64,000 bases of DNA from Cinclus cinclus (lineage: Eukaryota; Chordata; Aves; Passeriformes; Cinclidae): the NCBI RefSeq assembly GCF_963662255.1, contig NC_085047.1:55240006-55304005 (forward strand), in the 5' to 3' direction. The notes beneath the pieces were generated by a model that ran no database searches, had not been told where the DNA came from, and was given only the letters and a program-made list of their open reading frames with translations. This document shows positions 12,091-26,219 of the stretch, piece after piece. A program made the position numbers and the translations under genes. Every line of letters starts with the position of its first letter. The stretch's first letter is position 1.

Positions 12091-13235
12091 GCCAATTTTT
12101 TGTTGTTGCTGTTTTTCATCAATTTTTGCAGAAACTAATCATGTGTGCACTCCCACAATGAGTGGGAGTTATAATGAATCAGAAATTTTTGGTTGCTAGC
12201 CTGCCTATTATTCTCAAATCAGCACTGAGCAACACAACAAATCCCATTACAGTCAATGGAAAAACTCTTGCTGATTTCTGCTGGTAGAAGTTTGACCAGG
12301 ACCCCTCTGGGTTGTACTGCACCTGGTTAGCTTGAATAAAAACTATTTGCTACAGTTTCTTAGATGGATTCAAAACAATTTTTCAGTTCATGTAGGAGGA
12401 CATTTAGATGAGTTTTTAAAGCAATGTTTTCCTCTGCTACCCAAGGAAAAGGTGACTGCTGCTCTCATATGTTTACCAGATTTAAATTACTCATCTCTCC
12501 TAAGTCCATTAAGAAATAATATATTTTTTTATGATTTTGCCAAACAGCAAGAATGTAAGCCTTGCTGTGCTACTCCATCAATTACTTCATGGCTATAGTG
12601 GAAAGGTTGCTGCACTCAGGGGCAAAAGGGTGATTTACTCAGCACAGTTAGTACAGTAACTGAATCTTTGGCTTATTTAGTAGAAAGACAGGCATCTACT
12701 GACACAGGGGCAACAATTTTTGAAAAGCTATCTGTGAAGAAATAAATCATGTTTCAGGAAGCCCCTAAACAGTCATATTTAAAGTGAGGGCACTTCAATT
12801 TGAAGAATGCATCCAGTGTAATCTAACAGCAGCCGTGACTTCAGTGGCAGTTTTGGGAAGTACCAGGTTTTCTGATCACTTTGGGACATGTGGAAAGTGA
12901 AACTTTAGTGATTGTATAGATATAATCTCAATTACCTCAGTTATAATCTTGGATAATTTCTACAAATGCCAGCACTGCTTCATTACAGAGAGGGGACACT
13001 CTTCCTCCAGGAATTTCCACCAGACAGCTGTCCTAAAGTAATTTCAGTAATCCCTTACATGTTGCAGCAAAGCACTGCTGGTTGTGCTAAATATGCTGGG
13101 CTGTACACAAACTAGCAGTAACTATTTCTGGCCTTCCTCACCCTGACTATGGACTATGAAAATGGCTTTTCACTGAAAAAATTCTCCCCAACAAGATGTT
13201 CAGTGGAGGAAGCAAAATGTTCTTGTTCATACCTA
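12091..13235. other. Gene-free stretch
   Basis: No recognised feature. An 88-codon frame runs from 12332 to 12598 only if a TTG is taken as start. It is AT-rich and matches no family I know, so I regard it as chance. Confidence 0.5.
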
Positions 13236-13378
13236 GAATGAAGGATCATAGGCCAGGCTGGATGGGTCTTTGAGCAACCTAATCTAGTGGAAAGTGTCCC
13301 TGCCCATGGCAGTGGGATTGGAACTAATTGATCTTTAGCCTCCCTCCCAGCCCAAACCATTTTATGACTCTCTGACAA
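13236..13378 (+). mobile_element. CR1 LINE 3' end
   Basis: The text is close to a CR1 3'-UTR consensus: 'ggccaggctggatgggtctt' then 'tgagcaacctaatctagtgg', 'gtgtccctgcccatggcagt', 'ggattggaactaattgatct' and finally 'cccaaaccattttatgactc'. Only the last ~140 bp of the element are present, the usual 5'-truncated form. It is better preserved than the copy at 8405-9066 and so probably younger. It has no coding role. Confidence 0.9.
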
Positions 13379-14149
13379 TACAGCAAGATTCACTAACATA
13401 TGTATTCTTACCATGCTGGTAGTTTTCCTTTAATTGACTAATTGCACAACCTCACTTCAAATAACATCAGAAAAGACAGACAGTGAGAATAAGATACATG
13501 CACTCATACTGTAATGTAAGGCTTCTGCTGTTTGAAAACCTAGCTTTGTGGATACAGGCATTGGATTAATGCAGAGGTTTCCTGTACTGGCACCAGCCTC
13601 ATTAACAACATTGCTATAATTGTTTACTGGCACACCGGATTACTGCCATGTGCTGAAATAACCAATAAATAACCAATCAATGAACTTTCAGGACACAGCC
13701 ATACATTCAACAAAACAAAGATTATAGGCTTCAACTTCCTTCCCCCCCAGACATGTGCTATTGGTTCAATTACTACAGCATTCTCCAGGCAGTGCCTATC
13801 AGAAATTGAAATAACGGGCTACATGGCCATAAGCAGGAACCTTGAGCAGTATGACAAAACTTGTTTCACAGACATGACTGACCCATGGAACTGCATACAT
13901 TCTCAAAATATAATAAACACAAAGATGAAAGAATAGATTACAAACTGCAATATTTTTCTAATTAGCTCAGTAAGAAAGCCACTGATGGGAACTGACGGCA
14001 AAAGATGCATGAACAATGAGGAATGAAAACCAGCATTTAAATACTGTATAGGAAAAATATAAAAATGAAGTTGTCTCAAGACAGATCATTAATAGTGAAA
14101 TGAAGGAAAATTTTCACATAAATTTTCTTCAAGATGGTAGCTGCTCTTA

Positions 14150-14216
14150 GGAGTTGATCCAAAGCCTACTGAATTCAATGGAAAGATTTAACTTCAATGG
14201 GCTTAGGATAATTTTC
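14150..14216. repeat. Decayed ancient amniote palindromic repeat (copy 1)
   Basis: TTGATCCAAAGCCTA at 14154-14168 is followed by 'ctgaattcaatgg' and, about 20 bp on, by 'cttcaatgggcttaggataa'. The second arm is an imperfect reverse complement of the first. The phrase 'gatccaaagcccattgaagtcaatgg' is familiar from abundant old repeats in turtles, crocodilians and birds, though I cannot name the family with certainty. A second copy with the same 15-mer lies at 39313-39327. Confidence 0.5.
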
Positions 14217-17200
14217 ACTTTTGGCTGAGAGAGTTGCATTACTCCAAGTTAAAAGAAAGATGATTTGCAAACGATAACTGAGACTACAGTATATTTAAGG
14301 TCAAAAGACCTTAGTCGCTAGACCAAATCAGCCCTGATGTGATTCCACCACAACCAGGGGTTTTGCTGAGTCAATTTTGTAGAGACTGATGATGCCATTT
14401 GTGATTTTCAATGAGTTCAGTTTGTAAGTCAGAAAAAAATTTGATCCAGTAGATGTGACCAAACTGAAAAGTTAAGTTAATTTAAATACAATAGCATTAT
14501 TGGTTTAAATAACTGCAGAAGTTTTCCTTAACCCATTAAATGACTATATTTTATGACTATAACTTCACAGCTATGAAATATAGTTCTCCAATGATATATC
14601 TACTCTATATAACTTTCTTCCCAACAGCTGCTGGTGGGAATTTCACTGTTTCTGAAATAAATACGGTATCTATACATACCATACATGGAGGGAAAGGGAG
14701 AGCAATAGGAAATACAATGAGCTGACTCAAAATACGTTATTTATTTGCACACATTTTTAATGATCTCATATCTCAGAAGTGGTGTAGGGAACCTGAGCCA
14801 CTTCTGAATTATGAAAGGTCATCAATAACTCTTAGCAATATATGACACATCCATTCAGGTCATCCAGACTTACTCCATGCTTGGATCTGTTTATCTAACA
14901 CCGGTTTTAGTTTAGTCTGTACTGTGTGTTGATTTCACAGTACATCATGTAGCAATGAGACCTCTTGGCTACACTCCCATGTAAGATTACTAAGTTTGAA
15001 GTGTAAGAGAACCTGAAACAAATTTTCAGAGTATCAGTTAGTTGAACTGAACCACACATATCTACTTTCAATGACATGTTATGAGCATTAAGTAAAATAA
15101 ATTAAATATATCAGATTGGTTATGTGCACGTGCATCTGTAAAAACACTCTCACATTTCATGCAGTTGAAACTCAAAACTTTTCCTCATGCATGTTTCTCT
15201 CCCTAAGAAACTGAAATAGCAAACATGCAAAAGAGATCACTTTGATAGTAATAGCACAAGACAGTCAAGTACTACAGAGATGAGCATAGTAGAAGAATGA
15301 AATGAATTACAATCCAGTTTTTTACTGTCATAAAAGAAAGCTAAAAGGCACATTTTATTCCCAGTCACGTATCTGAAATTCAACAATTAGGTATAATCCA
15401 TATAGAGACAAGGGTATAATTTACTTTGCTATTCTTAAAAACTGTTCAGGCTACAGTTACACATGTTTTAATTATAGCTACTTTGCAACAGCTCTCAGAC
15501 AATAAACCATATTTGAAAGGGCAGTTCTGAAAAAAAATATTTTAAATGGTTTTTGTCCAAGGAATCTTAATCAACTGATTAGAAAATATTAAAATCCTCT
15601 ACTAGCTCCTCTTGGTAATACTCACGATATCAAACTGACGAGGCAGTGCCCATTATAGACTGAAGAAAGTTCATGGCAATACCCTAGGGCAGAGATCATT
15701 TCTTCCAGCTCCAAGCACCCCTGTGGTTATCACTTCAGGAGCTAATGCGAGCTCGGTGTGGGAAATACATGGCACGTGGCACACCATGGGGAGCTGTGGT
15801 GAGCACACGTTCTAGACAGTGCTGCATGCTTATAAAGTGCCGAGTGCTAGCACTGTCATCACTACTCACATGTGCAAATTCTCAGCACAGACCAGCATCC
15901 AACAGCTACGCAGCAAGACAGGATTCATGTTAGTGACCTACAGATGTGTTTTTTGGGGTGGCTGCAAACATTCAGGCCTTTGGACAAGCACCCACCTGGG
16001 TCTGTATGAGCCGAAATGCTACTTAAACTATTTTGTTGTGTTCTTGCATCAACTTGGCATGAAAAAAAATAAGTCCCCAAACCAAAATAATCTGAGCACT
16101 TTTCACACCACATGTGGTGTTTGAGGCAGACACCGAAGTCATTTATCTGCACAGTTGTTCTCCAATTTGACAAAAAAAAAAACCAACAAAAAAAAAACAA
16201 GCCAAAGGGTCTTTGATATCAAAGAAAAATTAATTCCATGCACGCAATTCTTGGTCTTTTCAACTACTTTAATCAAACTCTCATGGTAAGTCATTTCACG
16301 TTTTATACATGAAATAGAGCATTCTGTTTATAAACCAGAACACTGCACAAACATCGTTTTTGTCAGGGGGGGAGAGCAGCTCTCAGGCAAGTGACAACAC
16401 AAAGCAACACTTTCTACAGGCTGCTAGGCACTCCACACCACAAGATAAAGTGAGGGTTACCTATTTACAGCCAGAAGATGGAAGGAAGCTCGGTCCTATC
16501 TTTTGCTGTCCAAACCTTTCCTCAACTAAATGTGCCTATCTAAAAGTGACAGGATACTCTGCAATTAGTTTTAATTTTTTTGTCCCTCACCCTTTCAGAA
16601 AATTTCTTGCTCTTTTTCACCTCCTATCACCTCAAAATTGGCCTTAAACAGCTGGGTTATCAACTTTCGTCAAACTGTTTTTTGGTTGGTTTGTTGATTG
16701 GTTGGAGTTTTTTCCCAAACAGGACAGCTAACTTTCTCAAAGTTAAAACCGAAGTATTGCTTGCAACAAGACAGCTGAGTTAATGGTGAAGCATAGTGGA
16801 TCATCTCTACCACAAATACCCAGAGTTGCAACCCACAAAGCTCAAAACTGCACAATTTTATAACTGAAAGGACCACCAGATATAAAGCCAGAAGGGGATA
16901 GTTAGGATGGCTGAGGTTCTGCCAGGAAGTGTTTCTACACCTGACATGTTTCAGAAAGTAAGTGCAGGGTGAAAAAAAAGGCCTATCTACCCTTTCAACA
17001 GGTTGTCTACCTAAGTATTAAAACCAGCTCATAAAGCCAGGCTACACTGAATTTTCCTCCTAACGCATGAGAGGACAACCTTCTGGAAACAAACCACCAT
17101 CATCTACAGAGCTCTAGAGAAGCTCACCTATCCGGTACCAATATTGCTCCTGCCCTGGGGATGAATGGAGGCCAGAAGTCAACAGTGCTTCCCACAAGGC

Positions 17201-19416
17201 TACAACTCTTCAGATCCAGACGTAAAAACTTCAAGTAAAATAAAGAAAAGTGAAATTAAGAGCCTATTGTGTTAACACTTCTTCCAGTTACTGTATGAGC
17301 ACACTGGTCACATCAAATCCTACAAACCTGATTCTGACATCACCACATTAAGTATATTGCACTATCTCTGTCAATTTAAATCAAATCACTGCTGATTTTT
17401 CCTACCATTAGATCAGAGTTAGGCAAATGAACTGTTCAGTATGACTGCAGAAGTCAGGTGCGCTGAGTACAGTGTTGATGGGTTCTAGGCACATACTTAA
17501 ACACAACAAAACAGAATACACCAGAGCCTGACTAACACAAATCTGGCATGAGATCAGGATCTAAGCCTTGTTTTTCTCATTCATACATCACCACCACATT
17601 TTTCAAGTGCCACTGTCATTAAGTTAAGATACAGAGCAATCCATCATTGAAAACCATTAAGTAAACCATTTTGGGTCAAAAATGTGACCTTTCATACATC
17701 TTGGTCTGAAAAGAAGAGCACTTTCCTGATGTGGCAAAGGGAATTAAGCAGAAGAATGAAACACACTATCAACAAGTAAATCCAACAACTTCATCACTAA
17801 TTAATTATGATTTCCACAGGATTTATGCTTCATGGTGGACTGCACCTTCAAACAAATCACAACAATGAACTCATCTTTGTATTACCTACAGTCCCACCAT
17901 AGTAACCTCCATTCCCTCATTTCTCCTCACTGCAGGGCTCCCCTAACACAACATACTTATGCCTTTTCTATTCTTTCTTCTTCTAGGTAGATATTTTATC
18001 AAGTTTGTCTAGTTTGCTGGTGGGCCAAGAGCCATCCCTTTGTAGGGACCAGGGCTACATGAACACAATTTGACTGGCCAGTACATCCCATGTTGGCTGC
18101 TCAACCAGTCAGTCAGCAGTCAAACACTTTTCCACAGCAGAGTCTACAAGAGTGCTTCAGGTGCCCTGTGATGAATTCTGCCACACTTTTCTTTTGGAAG
18201 AGGAAGACAGGACATGGTGAAAGTCAGGTAACTGTGGATCCCTGTGCTCTTTCACCATATATCTCACAGACCTTTTGCAGAAATTTTGTGTACTGGAGAC
18301 TTAACCCCCTGTTAAATCTTGAAGAAATTGGCTTGTGAATTGAAACAATAACAGTGAGGAAAAGAACTGACATACCTGGCCCCAGAGTGACTACATACAT
18401 AATCTCCTTAGTCTAAGAACTACCACTGATAAGATGCAAGTACATAATAAGGTGCCACTTTAGTAGAAGGTAGAGATTTGCTCACAGAATTTAAAATTCT
18501 TCCTGTTATGCAATTTTCATGTAACTGCTCAAAACAGTAATGTTCAAGCTGATAGAGAAAATCTGGGAGTTGCAAAAGTAGGTTAGTATTACTCCCCTTC
18601 TCCGACTAAATCACCTTGGCCAATGGAAGGAGACTTTCTTTAGCTGCTCTCCACCTAGCAATCTAAAAATAAAAATCATCAGGGCTAAGAGTTGCCTAGC
18701 TTTTTGAAGCTTCTTGCAGTGTTTAGAGGAAGAAAAATATTAATTCAACTCATAGATTCATATGCACAATCTTCTGTTAACTATAAAGTTTCTATGCCTT
18801 TGCAAGTCCTGCTGTCAATAATTACCCATCAGCTCCAGAGCAGCTCTTCCATGCTCAGGGTTTTGCTTCTATCCCAAACAATTGTTTGTTCTGCATTCAA
18901 GCCATAGGGACTGCAAACTATTCCTAGTCCTAGCTACTTTGAATTCTAGTCAATATTTGTGATATCAAATGTTTTCTTTCATTTAATTTATTTAGGCATT
19001 TGTAACAGATGGGTGAATAAAAACAGCTGATAAAGATAACAGCAGAAAGACACACCAGATGAATAACATAATTCACAATCCCACTTAAAAATCAGTCTGT
19101 TCTGGTTATCACCATCCTCTACCTCGGTTTCAGCATGATTTTTAGCAACCATGCTTCTCACAAAGTCCTGGGCTCAGTAAATAATGCTTAAAAGTTAGGC
19201 TACTCAAAATGGAAGTAACAATGTTCTAAAATAGTCTGCTGCCTCCATCCTTTATACAGCTGCTGCTAAAATGAGGATGGTGTGGAAGCAGAGAGGAAAA
19301 TGGAACAGTCAATTATTTTTTTCATGTGCAAATCAGTAAGATTCCATAGAAACATTGTGTATAGTCAGAAAATAAGCATTCCAAAGGTGTACAGCATTTC
19401 TTTCCTTTTCATGATT

Positions 19417-19432
19417 CTTCATGATCATGAAG
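19417..19432. repeat. 16-bp perfect palindrome
   Basis: CTTCATGATCATGAAG is its own reverse complement and could extrude as a small cruciform or bind a dimeric factor. A single short palindrome in 64 kb can occur by chance, so no function is claimed. Confidence 0.4.
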
Positions 19433-20116
19433 GTTTGGAAATAAACACATATTCTTTTCATCCCAGCAGGAGCTCAGGCTATTAGTCAACATGCCAGGAT
19501 GCTTTATTACCACTGGGAGCTCAGGTCAGTCCATCTGTACCATTACTTGAAGATGAAGAGTTGTCCTCTGGTAATTAATACATTTCCACCTCTGTCTAAT
19601 TAAAGAGATCTAGTGCATCCATTCTCATTAAAAAAAGAAATGTGGAGCTTTGCAATTTCTCCAGTTTGGGGCTGCAAAAGAACTTCAAACATCAGAATAA
19701 TTTTCTAAAAGTAATGAGTTCCCTCATTCTAGTTGGAGCTACATCCCTGGTAATAAAGCATCTTTGCTAAAAACTGCTGTCTGCAGACTGATTCATTCTG
19801 GTGGCATGAGAGAGAGATTCAGACTGTGAGTGCTCTGCAGGGAATCTGTGACAGTCTTTCATCAGCTGCATATTCTTGACTTACAAAAACAAAAGCAAAG
19901 GCATATTGAGAAGATCATGGAGCCTCATTGCTGGGCTGCAGAGTGTTTTAGCTGAAGATTTCAGACCTAGATACAACAGTGTACTTGAGAAAAGGGTACC
20001 ATATTAACTTAAAATCAAGCGTGAGATTTCTGTCTCCATTGCTGTCTGTACAAATCAATGAAATCTCAACTATTCTCCCTCAAGGCATCTTGTGGATTTT
20101 ATTTTTCTCTTAACAG

Positions 20117-20170
20117 ACCCACTCTACTCCTTTGAAGTGGCAAGCAGAGACAGTGGCTTGCCTCTCTGGG
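20117..20170 (+). other. Exon-like segment after a strong acceptor
   Basis: A near-ideal splice acceptor precedes position 20117: a long T/C run (about 20096-20112) ending in TTAACAG, with a plausible branch site upstream in 'ctcaactattc'. The frame beginning two bases in stays open to 20277. It encodes PLYSFEVASRDSGLPLW, faintly reminiscent of a cadherin strand (an A-x-D-x-G-x-P type turn). A possible donor, GGG|GTAATA, would end the exon at 20170. No matching partner exon was found and the downstream part overlaps a likely old repeat, so a real exon is doubtful. Confidence 0.15.
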
Positions 20171-20235
20171 GTAATATGCATAATGAATGCGTTCACATAC
20201 AACTGCCTCCTTTCTTGGCGTATCTGCAGGATACT

Positions 20236-20285
20236 TGCACCAGATTCTCATCCAGATCATACCAGTGTAAATCTTGAATAATTTA
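20236..20285. repeat. Probable ancient amniote repeat fragment
   Basis: The phrase 'ccagattctcatccagatca' followed by 'taccagtgtaaatcttgaat' resembles the common turtle/crocodilian/bird repeat text 'tctgatctcagttacaccagtgtaaatctggagtaa'. It is short and I cannot name the family. Its presence makes the overlapping open frame at 20092-20277 less likely to be coding. Confidence 0.35.
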
Positions 20286-23200
20286 GACAGAAATCATTAC
20301 AGTTGAGGAGAAAAAGTGCCCAACAGGCTCCAGCAGGAGACTGGCCTAAACAAAGACTGCAAAACTGTTGTAAAGATACCTTACAGAAATGTCTTCAGAA
20401 GGCAGTGCTCGGGCACTAAGCTCCTAATTTACATGACCTCGCTTGGCTTTCCAAATTAGTCAGAATTAAGGAAGAGACAGAAGCTTGGGCTACAGCCCAC
20501 CTTCCCTTTGCTTTGCACCTCTGACACCGCTGGGCTTCCTGGGAGGAACAGTTGTTCTGCTCCTCCGAGTGTGGGAACCACAGGCATTTCTGGCACTTGC
20601 ATGCAGAACTTGCAATACACTCTCCCCTCTACTCACACCCACGTTAAGCATAAAAGACAGTGTTTTCCATCAACACTTATCAAAGTGCCAGTACTCTGAG
20701 ATGAAAAACTGAGGGAAGGAGGCAAATTCAGCTTAGAAAATCAACCACTGCCATCAACCCATTGAAAACTCTTCTAAAAGCTTTTTTTTTCCATACTCTC
20801 CACCAGAGTGCCAAACAAACAGTAATTAAAACATATATTATGCGCAAAGGCACAGATTATTCTTCCCACTGGATTTCTTGAGTGGTTCTCCTGTCTTCTT
20901 GCATCAGTGTTTCAAACTGTGAGCTTTCTGAGACATGACTTTCATTGTCTCTGGGTCATTAGCAGCTCATAACTCAGTGTCAGATAATACTGATAAAGAG
21001 AGACAAAGGGCAGACCCTTTTCAAATTGTGGAGCCAAACATACTGCTCTGCATTGTGTAAAGTCAAAACTGTATGCATTAGTTACCAGGCAGTGACAATG
21101 CTGGACACTTGTCTGGCTAAGCAAAGTGGATGGCAAGGCCCATTGCCTTCAGCAGTGGGATTCACACAGCTTCTCAAAGGCACACATTGACGGCCAGTTG
21201 AGTCAAAGATGGGTCTTCAGGGATATTGGTGACAAGAACAGACGCCAGATGACTCAGATTAATTTAGCTAGGGCAGAGTTGTAGCTTCAGAAAAACAGTC
21301 TAAAAATACTCTTGAAAACCCCAAACCTTGCATTCCACTGTGATCAATAGGAACCATGACCCACAGCAATGTGTTTGGACTCCCACATAACTTTAGGATT
21401 TCTGCACCAAATGCAGAAGACACTTCCAGCTACTCAGCACTTACAGGGCTCCACAGGATCTGCCAAAGTCATCTTGGAAAGCAGGCCTCGGATCACTCTT
21501 TTAATAATCTCAGTATTTTATAGGGAAAGTAATTTTTAAAGAGTATCCTAGTGACTATGCATTCACAAAGCAGAAGGCCAGCCCTGGGGTGCACCACACC
21601 AGATGAACAGCCTGACCCTGAGCAGCCTGAGTCAACTCCCATCTTGGTTTTCATTCAAGCCACATGAATCCCACATTAGATGCAACACCACAACACCAGT
21701 TCAGTAGGAAAGGTTGGAAAAACCCTCCCACACGACCTTATTTTCATGGGTATGACTCAAGGTACTCCCCAGTTCAGTAGGGAATGTAGGTCTGGATGTC
21801 CTCAGGCTGATGAGGTATACCCAGCTTAACTACTCCTTAGTCATAGCACCTAACTCTCAACCTAATATGTAAAGACACTGAAGTTTTCCTGTTGTGGCTT
21901 TTTTAACTGAGGAAAGGACTGCTGAAGATGAGCATGTTCCTGTCTCGTTCTCTGTGCAGGGAGCCTGACTCTGCAACTACACCCTTCAGGTAACCATGAA
22001 AAATACTTTTCTGATAATTAGGAACATGATGCAGCCCAAAGATTGTTGGTTCTGTCAGCATCCAGAGGCTTTCTGGGACCAAATCGGAGATGGCCCAACA
22101 AGGAACCTGGTGAGAGAGCAAGTTTGGGGAATCATAGATTTAATTCACCTAAAACTTGCCAAGGTGGCAGAAATCTTATTATAGATGTGGCATCATCTGG
22201 TTTTCTTGCACTAACCTGAAATATCCTCTTCCAGGGCACCACAACTTATCAACAAACCTCACCAGTTGGCTGAGGCAGGGCTCCAGCACTCAGCCTTCAC
22301 CATGTCTCACTTGTAGCTTTCTGGAAGCAACTGAATAAATGACACCAGGGTGTGCATACTCTCTGGGACAGTCTCCTAAGATGAGTTATTAGGCTGAACT
22401 GAAAGCAGTATATTAGATTTTTTTTTTCCAGAAGATCTTCAAATAACTTTTTCCACATGACTTTCAGAATCTTGTTTTGTCAGCAGAACAAAAAAAAGTT
22501 CAGTATTGCTAATAAGGAATTTTTTTTTAATTACCATGTCAATAATTTTTCTTTTCACCATTTTATTTCTTTTTCTGCAAATGTCTATTGTGGTTTAAAA
22601 TCGTCTCAGTTAAATAAACTCAAAAGCAACTTCAGTTGTGATACTAGACAGACGCAGCTGAGCCATGTTTAATCAGTCCGGATTTTGTTGCTAAATACAT
22701 TTTCAAAATGAAATCCACATCTTTGCAAGGATGCTAGGGAGAAAGGATAAAAATGTTCTATTATACCACCTGCTGAAATTCTCTGTTACTCTGGTATAAT
22801 ATGTCAATGTGTTAAAATTCCCCTCTCCCACTACATACACACAGAAACATATTAAGCAGGAAAATGGTTTTGGAAGCTGGAGAAATTCATGATCAGGTTT
22901 AAAAATGGGGGAATAAATCTGCCATTTTCAACATGTAAAAGTACATGGGCATCTCAGTTGAAGTATAAACTCTATGCTTGAGGCACAAACGTAGGTGGCA
23001 ATTCTACCAGTATTTGGTGAAATATTAACAACACAAATTTGACTCCCTGATTTCAGGAGAGCAAGGAAAGTGGATTGGTTCTCTGATGGACTTAAGTGAC
23101 AAGGTTGAGATACTGATCTGTCCCAAAGCTCAATAGTTTGAGGGTACAACAAAGCACAAAGTGCCAAAGGGAGAGGAGGCTGAATATGGAAACTCTGAGA

Positions 23201-26190
23201 CTCCAGAGAGAGTTTCATAGGGTCAGAGGAAGCTTTGTGTGAATAGATTGGCATAAACATGTCTTTGGATGTCAGGCCTATATAATCAAGATGGCAGGAA
23301 AGTGGTTTGAAACAATAGTGCTTCTATTGAGAAAAGGCACCTTGGATGCTTTGGAAACAGAAAACCTTAAAAAAAACCACCCTGTTTTGAACCAAGTGCC
23401 TCCTTTTTCATGATAAGGGTCTGCTGCCACCTCCAGCTCAGTTTTCACCATTGCTGAGTGTCTCAGGCCTTCAGTCTGGTGAAGTAAACATCATGATCCC
23501 AAATGGCTCCACCTGCACTGTGGCAGTGAATAACCTGAAGGTCTGAAGATGAGGCATCCAGGAGCCCCCATTGCCCTGCCAGGCTGCAGAAATCCAAGCG
23601 TTGCTTGCTGGGAGGCACTTAATCTCCAGCCAGGGTTGACAGCGTCATCTCTACCTGCAGTGCAGGTGGCTCTCAGATTCTTCATTGGTTCCTGAAGTTG
23701 CCATGTCAGGCTGCAAAGGCTTTATGGCTATATGATCCTTCCTAGAAGAGTCACAATAGAACCAGGGCAGGAGGTGCGTGCTGACAGCTCAAGCACAGCC
23801 CATATGGCCATAACAAAAATCACCAGTGAAGACATCATGGAACCACACCTTTCCCCCAGCAAACCTTCCCTGTGGCCACAAGGAGATTGCAAAGGGTGAA
23901 CAAACCTTTACACGTTTCAGTACTGTTTACAAACAGGTGTGTCTCAGACATTATATAACTGTGCATGAAGGAAAATGTTCTGATTGTTTCTGCATTGCAG
24001 AAGTAACACTATCAGGAATGAAAAACGCTCTGCTCTGAAGATTTTTGCAGCTGAACAGTCAGACCATGTTTTGTGATTATGAATAACAGGGAGGAGCAGT
24101 TCTTTCTTCTTCTCATTTGTACCATCTGCAGTGGTGCCTCTGTGAAAATACAAGACAGTTATGAATTACAGGGGCTGCCATGGAATGGTTGAAAAGCAGA
24201 AATGGAGATGGACAGTTAATTGTTATAACAAAGTTCTAAGTCTGAAAAAACAGAAGCTGGGACTACGGCACAGAAAGAGAAGGTACGTTCAGGAAGGTCA
24301 CTGTTTCATTTAAATAATTTGAGGTCAGGACAAGGTACGGCAGATAAGAAAAAGAAATGGAAAATGTTCTTTAAATGGTTTAATTAATCATGACATGATC
24401 TTGTGCTGAGGACAGGAAGAGAAGAACTTTATGCTTTTTACTAGCATTTTGAAACAGTCCCACCTTCAGATGAACACAGTAAGGGAGTATTCCTTCAAGC
24501 AAGGGATAGTGAGGAAGACCTTAAAGCAAGTTTCTGGAGCATTCATAGCTTCTTCCTTCACAATTTTCTACATCCATAACAGCAATAGTAAGGAGCACTG
24601 AAGTCTATACTTCAAATAATACAGTAAATACAGTAGTAAATTAAGGCTGTCTACTCCCTGTCCCTGAGGGTAGCAAGCTGCAAACAGCCCACATCTAAAT
24701 GACTAACTTCACTCACTCTCCAAAAATGGATAGCCATTCCCAATTTGCTCATTTGGAGTTTCTCCTCTCCTACACTAATTCTGGACCTACCAGCCAGACA
24801 CAGAAAGCTGACCAAGGCCAAATCCATGCTAAGGACTCTGCTAACAGTTCAGTGCTATGGGCAATCACTTTCCCATAGCCTAAGGGGCTGGAAATATGAA
24901 GCTACATTCAGCAGCTCTAAGTAGGCAGAATCCCACTGGACCTCACTTCCAAGACAAATTATCCCACAGACAAATTTCATTTAGCTTAATCATCTTCCCC
25001 TTTGCCTATAGTTAAGGTGGGGCAACTGGAAGGCTTTCATCCTCGTCACTTTATGCCAGTGGAAAGTTCCAGTGGAAAGGTCCTACCTTGGCTCACTGAT
25101 CAGTGATGTAAATGTCTCTGCTGAACCTGAACTTGCAGTGAAGACTAGCTGGTCTTTTGGGAGCACAGAACTGACTGGGCTTTGCTGTGCTTCTGCTCAG
25201 GTGTGGCATCTGGAGGAAACAGGGAAAGGACCCAGCCAGTGGGTCTGCAAATGTGAGAATAAAAAAATTTTCTAAAAAAACCTTCTCCCATTACCAGGAG
25301 ACAAAAAGGTGACCAGCAGTCACCACACACTTGTCATTGCATTAGTAGTGCTCTAGTCCCAGTTTTGGGAAAAGAACCTTGTCCCAGCCTAGTCCATGGA
25401 GTGGGGGCCCAGCGAAGCCTGTTTATTCAACTGTTAATCATTTGATCTTTCATATTTCATCAAGCAGAGCACCTATGAAAGGAGACAGGAGCTTTGCCTG
25501 AGAGGACTCCGCAGGATTTTGGTCTTTCATTTTAATGGTTAAGCAGCTCCTTGTCTCGACCTTCAGCAGGGCTGAGCAGATCTGTGCAGATGGGAGAATG
25601 TTCCTTCTTTTCTTGTGGTAAAATTAAAAAGAAAAAGAAGCTCATACATCATAAAATGTGACAATTCCCAGAGTAGTTCTTTTGGGCCTCCTTCTACCAA
25701 AGAGTTGTAGCACTGCCAGGCAAAAGGAGAAATGATCTTAATCACCCAGACCCTAGGAAAACACTATATCTTTTTTGCGAATCGAGTTTAAACAGGAGTT
25801 ATGCAGGAAGGACCAAGTCAAAAACCACTTTTTCCAGATGTCAGAAAGATTGAAACACACATGAGGGAAAAAAAGCAGTGTTACGAACTTTTAGCTTGAT
25901 ATATCTTGTAGGTGAAAGAACTAATGCTGTAAAGAAAATGTTTGTCTAGTGCCGCTGAGTCTGCTCTAGACTATAATACTGGTCAAAAAGCACTTTCACC
26001 AAGCATTTCTTAGCCACTCTGCTGTTTGAAAAGCAGAAAGTACAGGGAGGAGGAGAAAAAGAAAAACCTAAATGTGAACACTAAGTTCTATTTACTGAGA
26101 TAAAGATTGAAGAAATAGATATGGATATAGAAAGTGCTCTAGAAATATGTTCCTTGTTATAAATAAACCATGTTGCCAGCACTTAAATTT
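20286..26190. other. Gene-free stretch
   Basis: I find no gene, RNA gene or recognised transposon. There is moderate GC at about 20490-20640 and 23480-23690, and T-rich runs at about 22420-22430. Open frames of 60-110 codons are scattered on both strands with no shared splice structure. The sequence fits upstream intergenic DNA leading to the CpG island at 26.5 kb. Confidence 0.5.
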
Positions 26191-26219
26191 AAAAAAAAAA
26201 TAAAAATAAAAATAAAAAT
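26191..26219. repeat. A-run and (AAAAT)n microsatellite
   Basis: A ten-A run is followed by TAAAAATAAAAATAAAAAT. It lies about 300 bp before the CpG island. There is no target-site duplication or retrocopy body upstream that would make it a retroposon tail. Confidence 0.8.

Larger units (their letters stand above)
13379..20116. other. Gene-free stretch with decayed ancient repeats
   Basis: No gene is recognised. The region is AT-rich to about 15600 and slightly more balanced after that. A-rich runs occur at about 16171-16198. A decayed inverted-repeat element at 14150-14216 and a 16-bp palindrome at 19417-19432 are listed separately. Open frames up to 101 codons (15819-16124) have no protein-like character. 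Confidence 0.5.

Noticed and set aside
12332..12598. 88-codon AT-rich frame
   Set aside because: It needs a non-ATG start and shows no splice signals or known motif.
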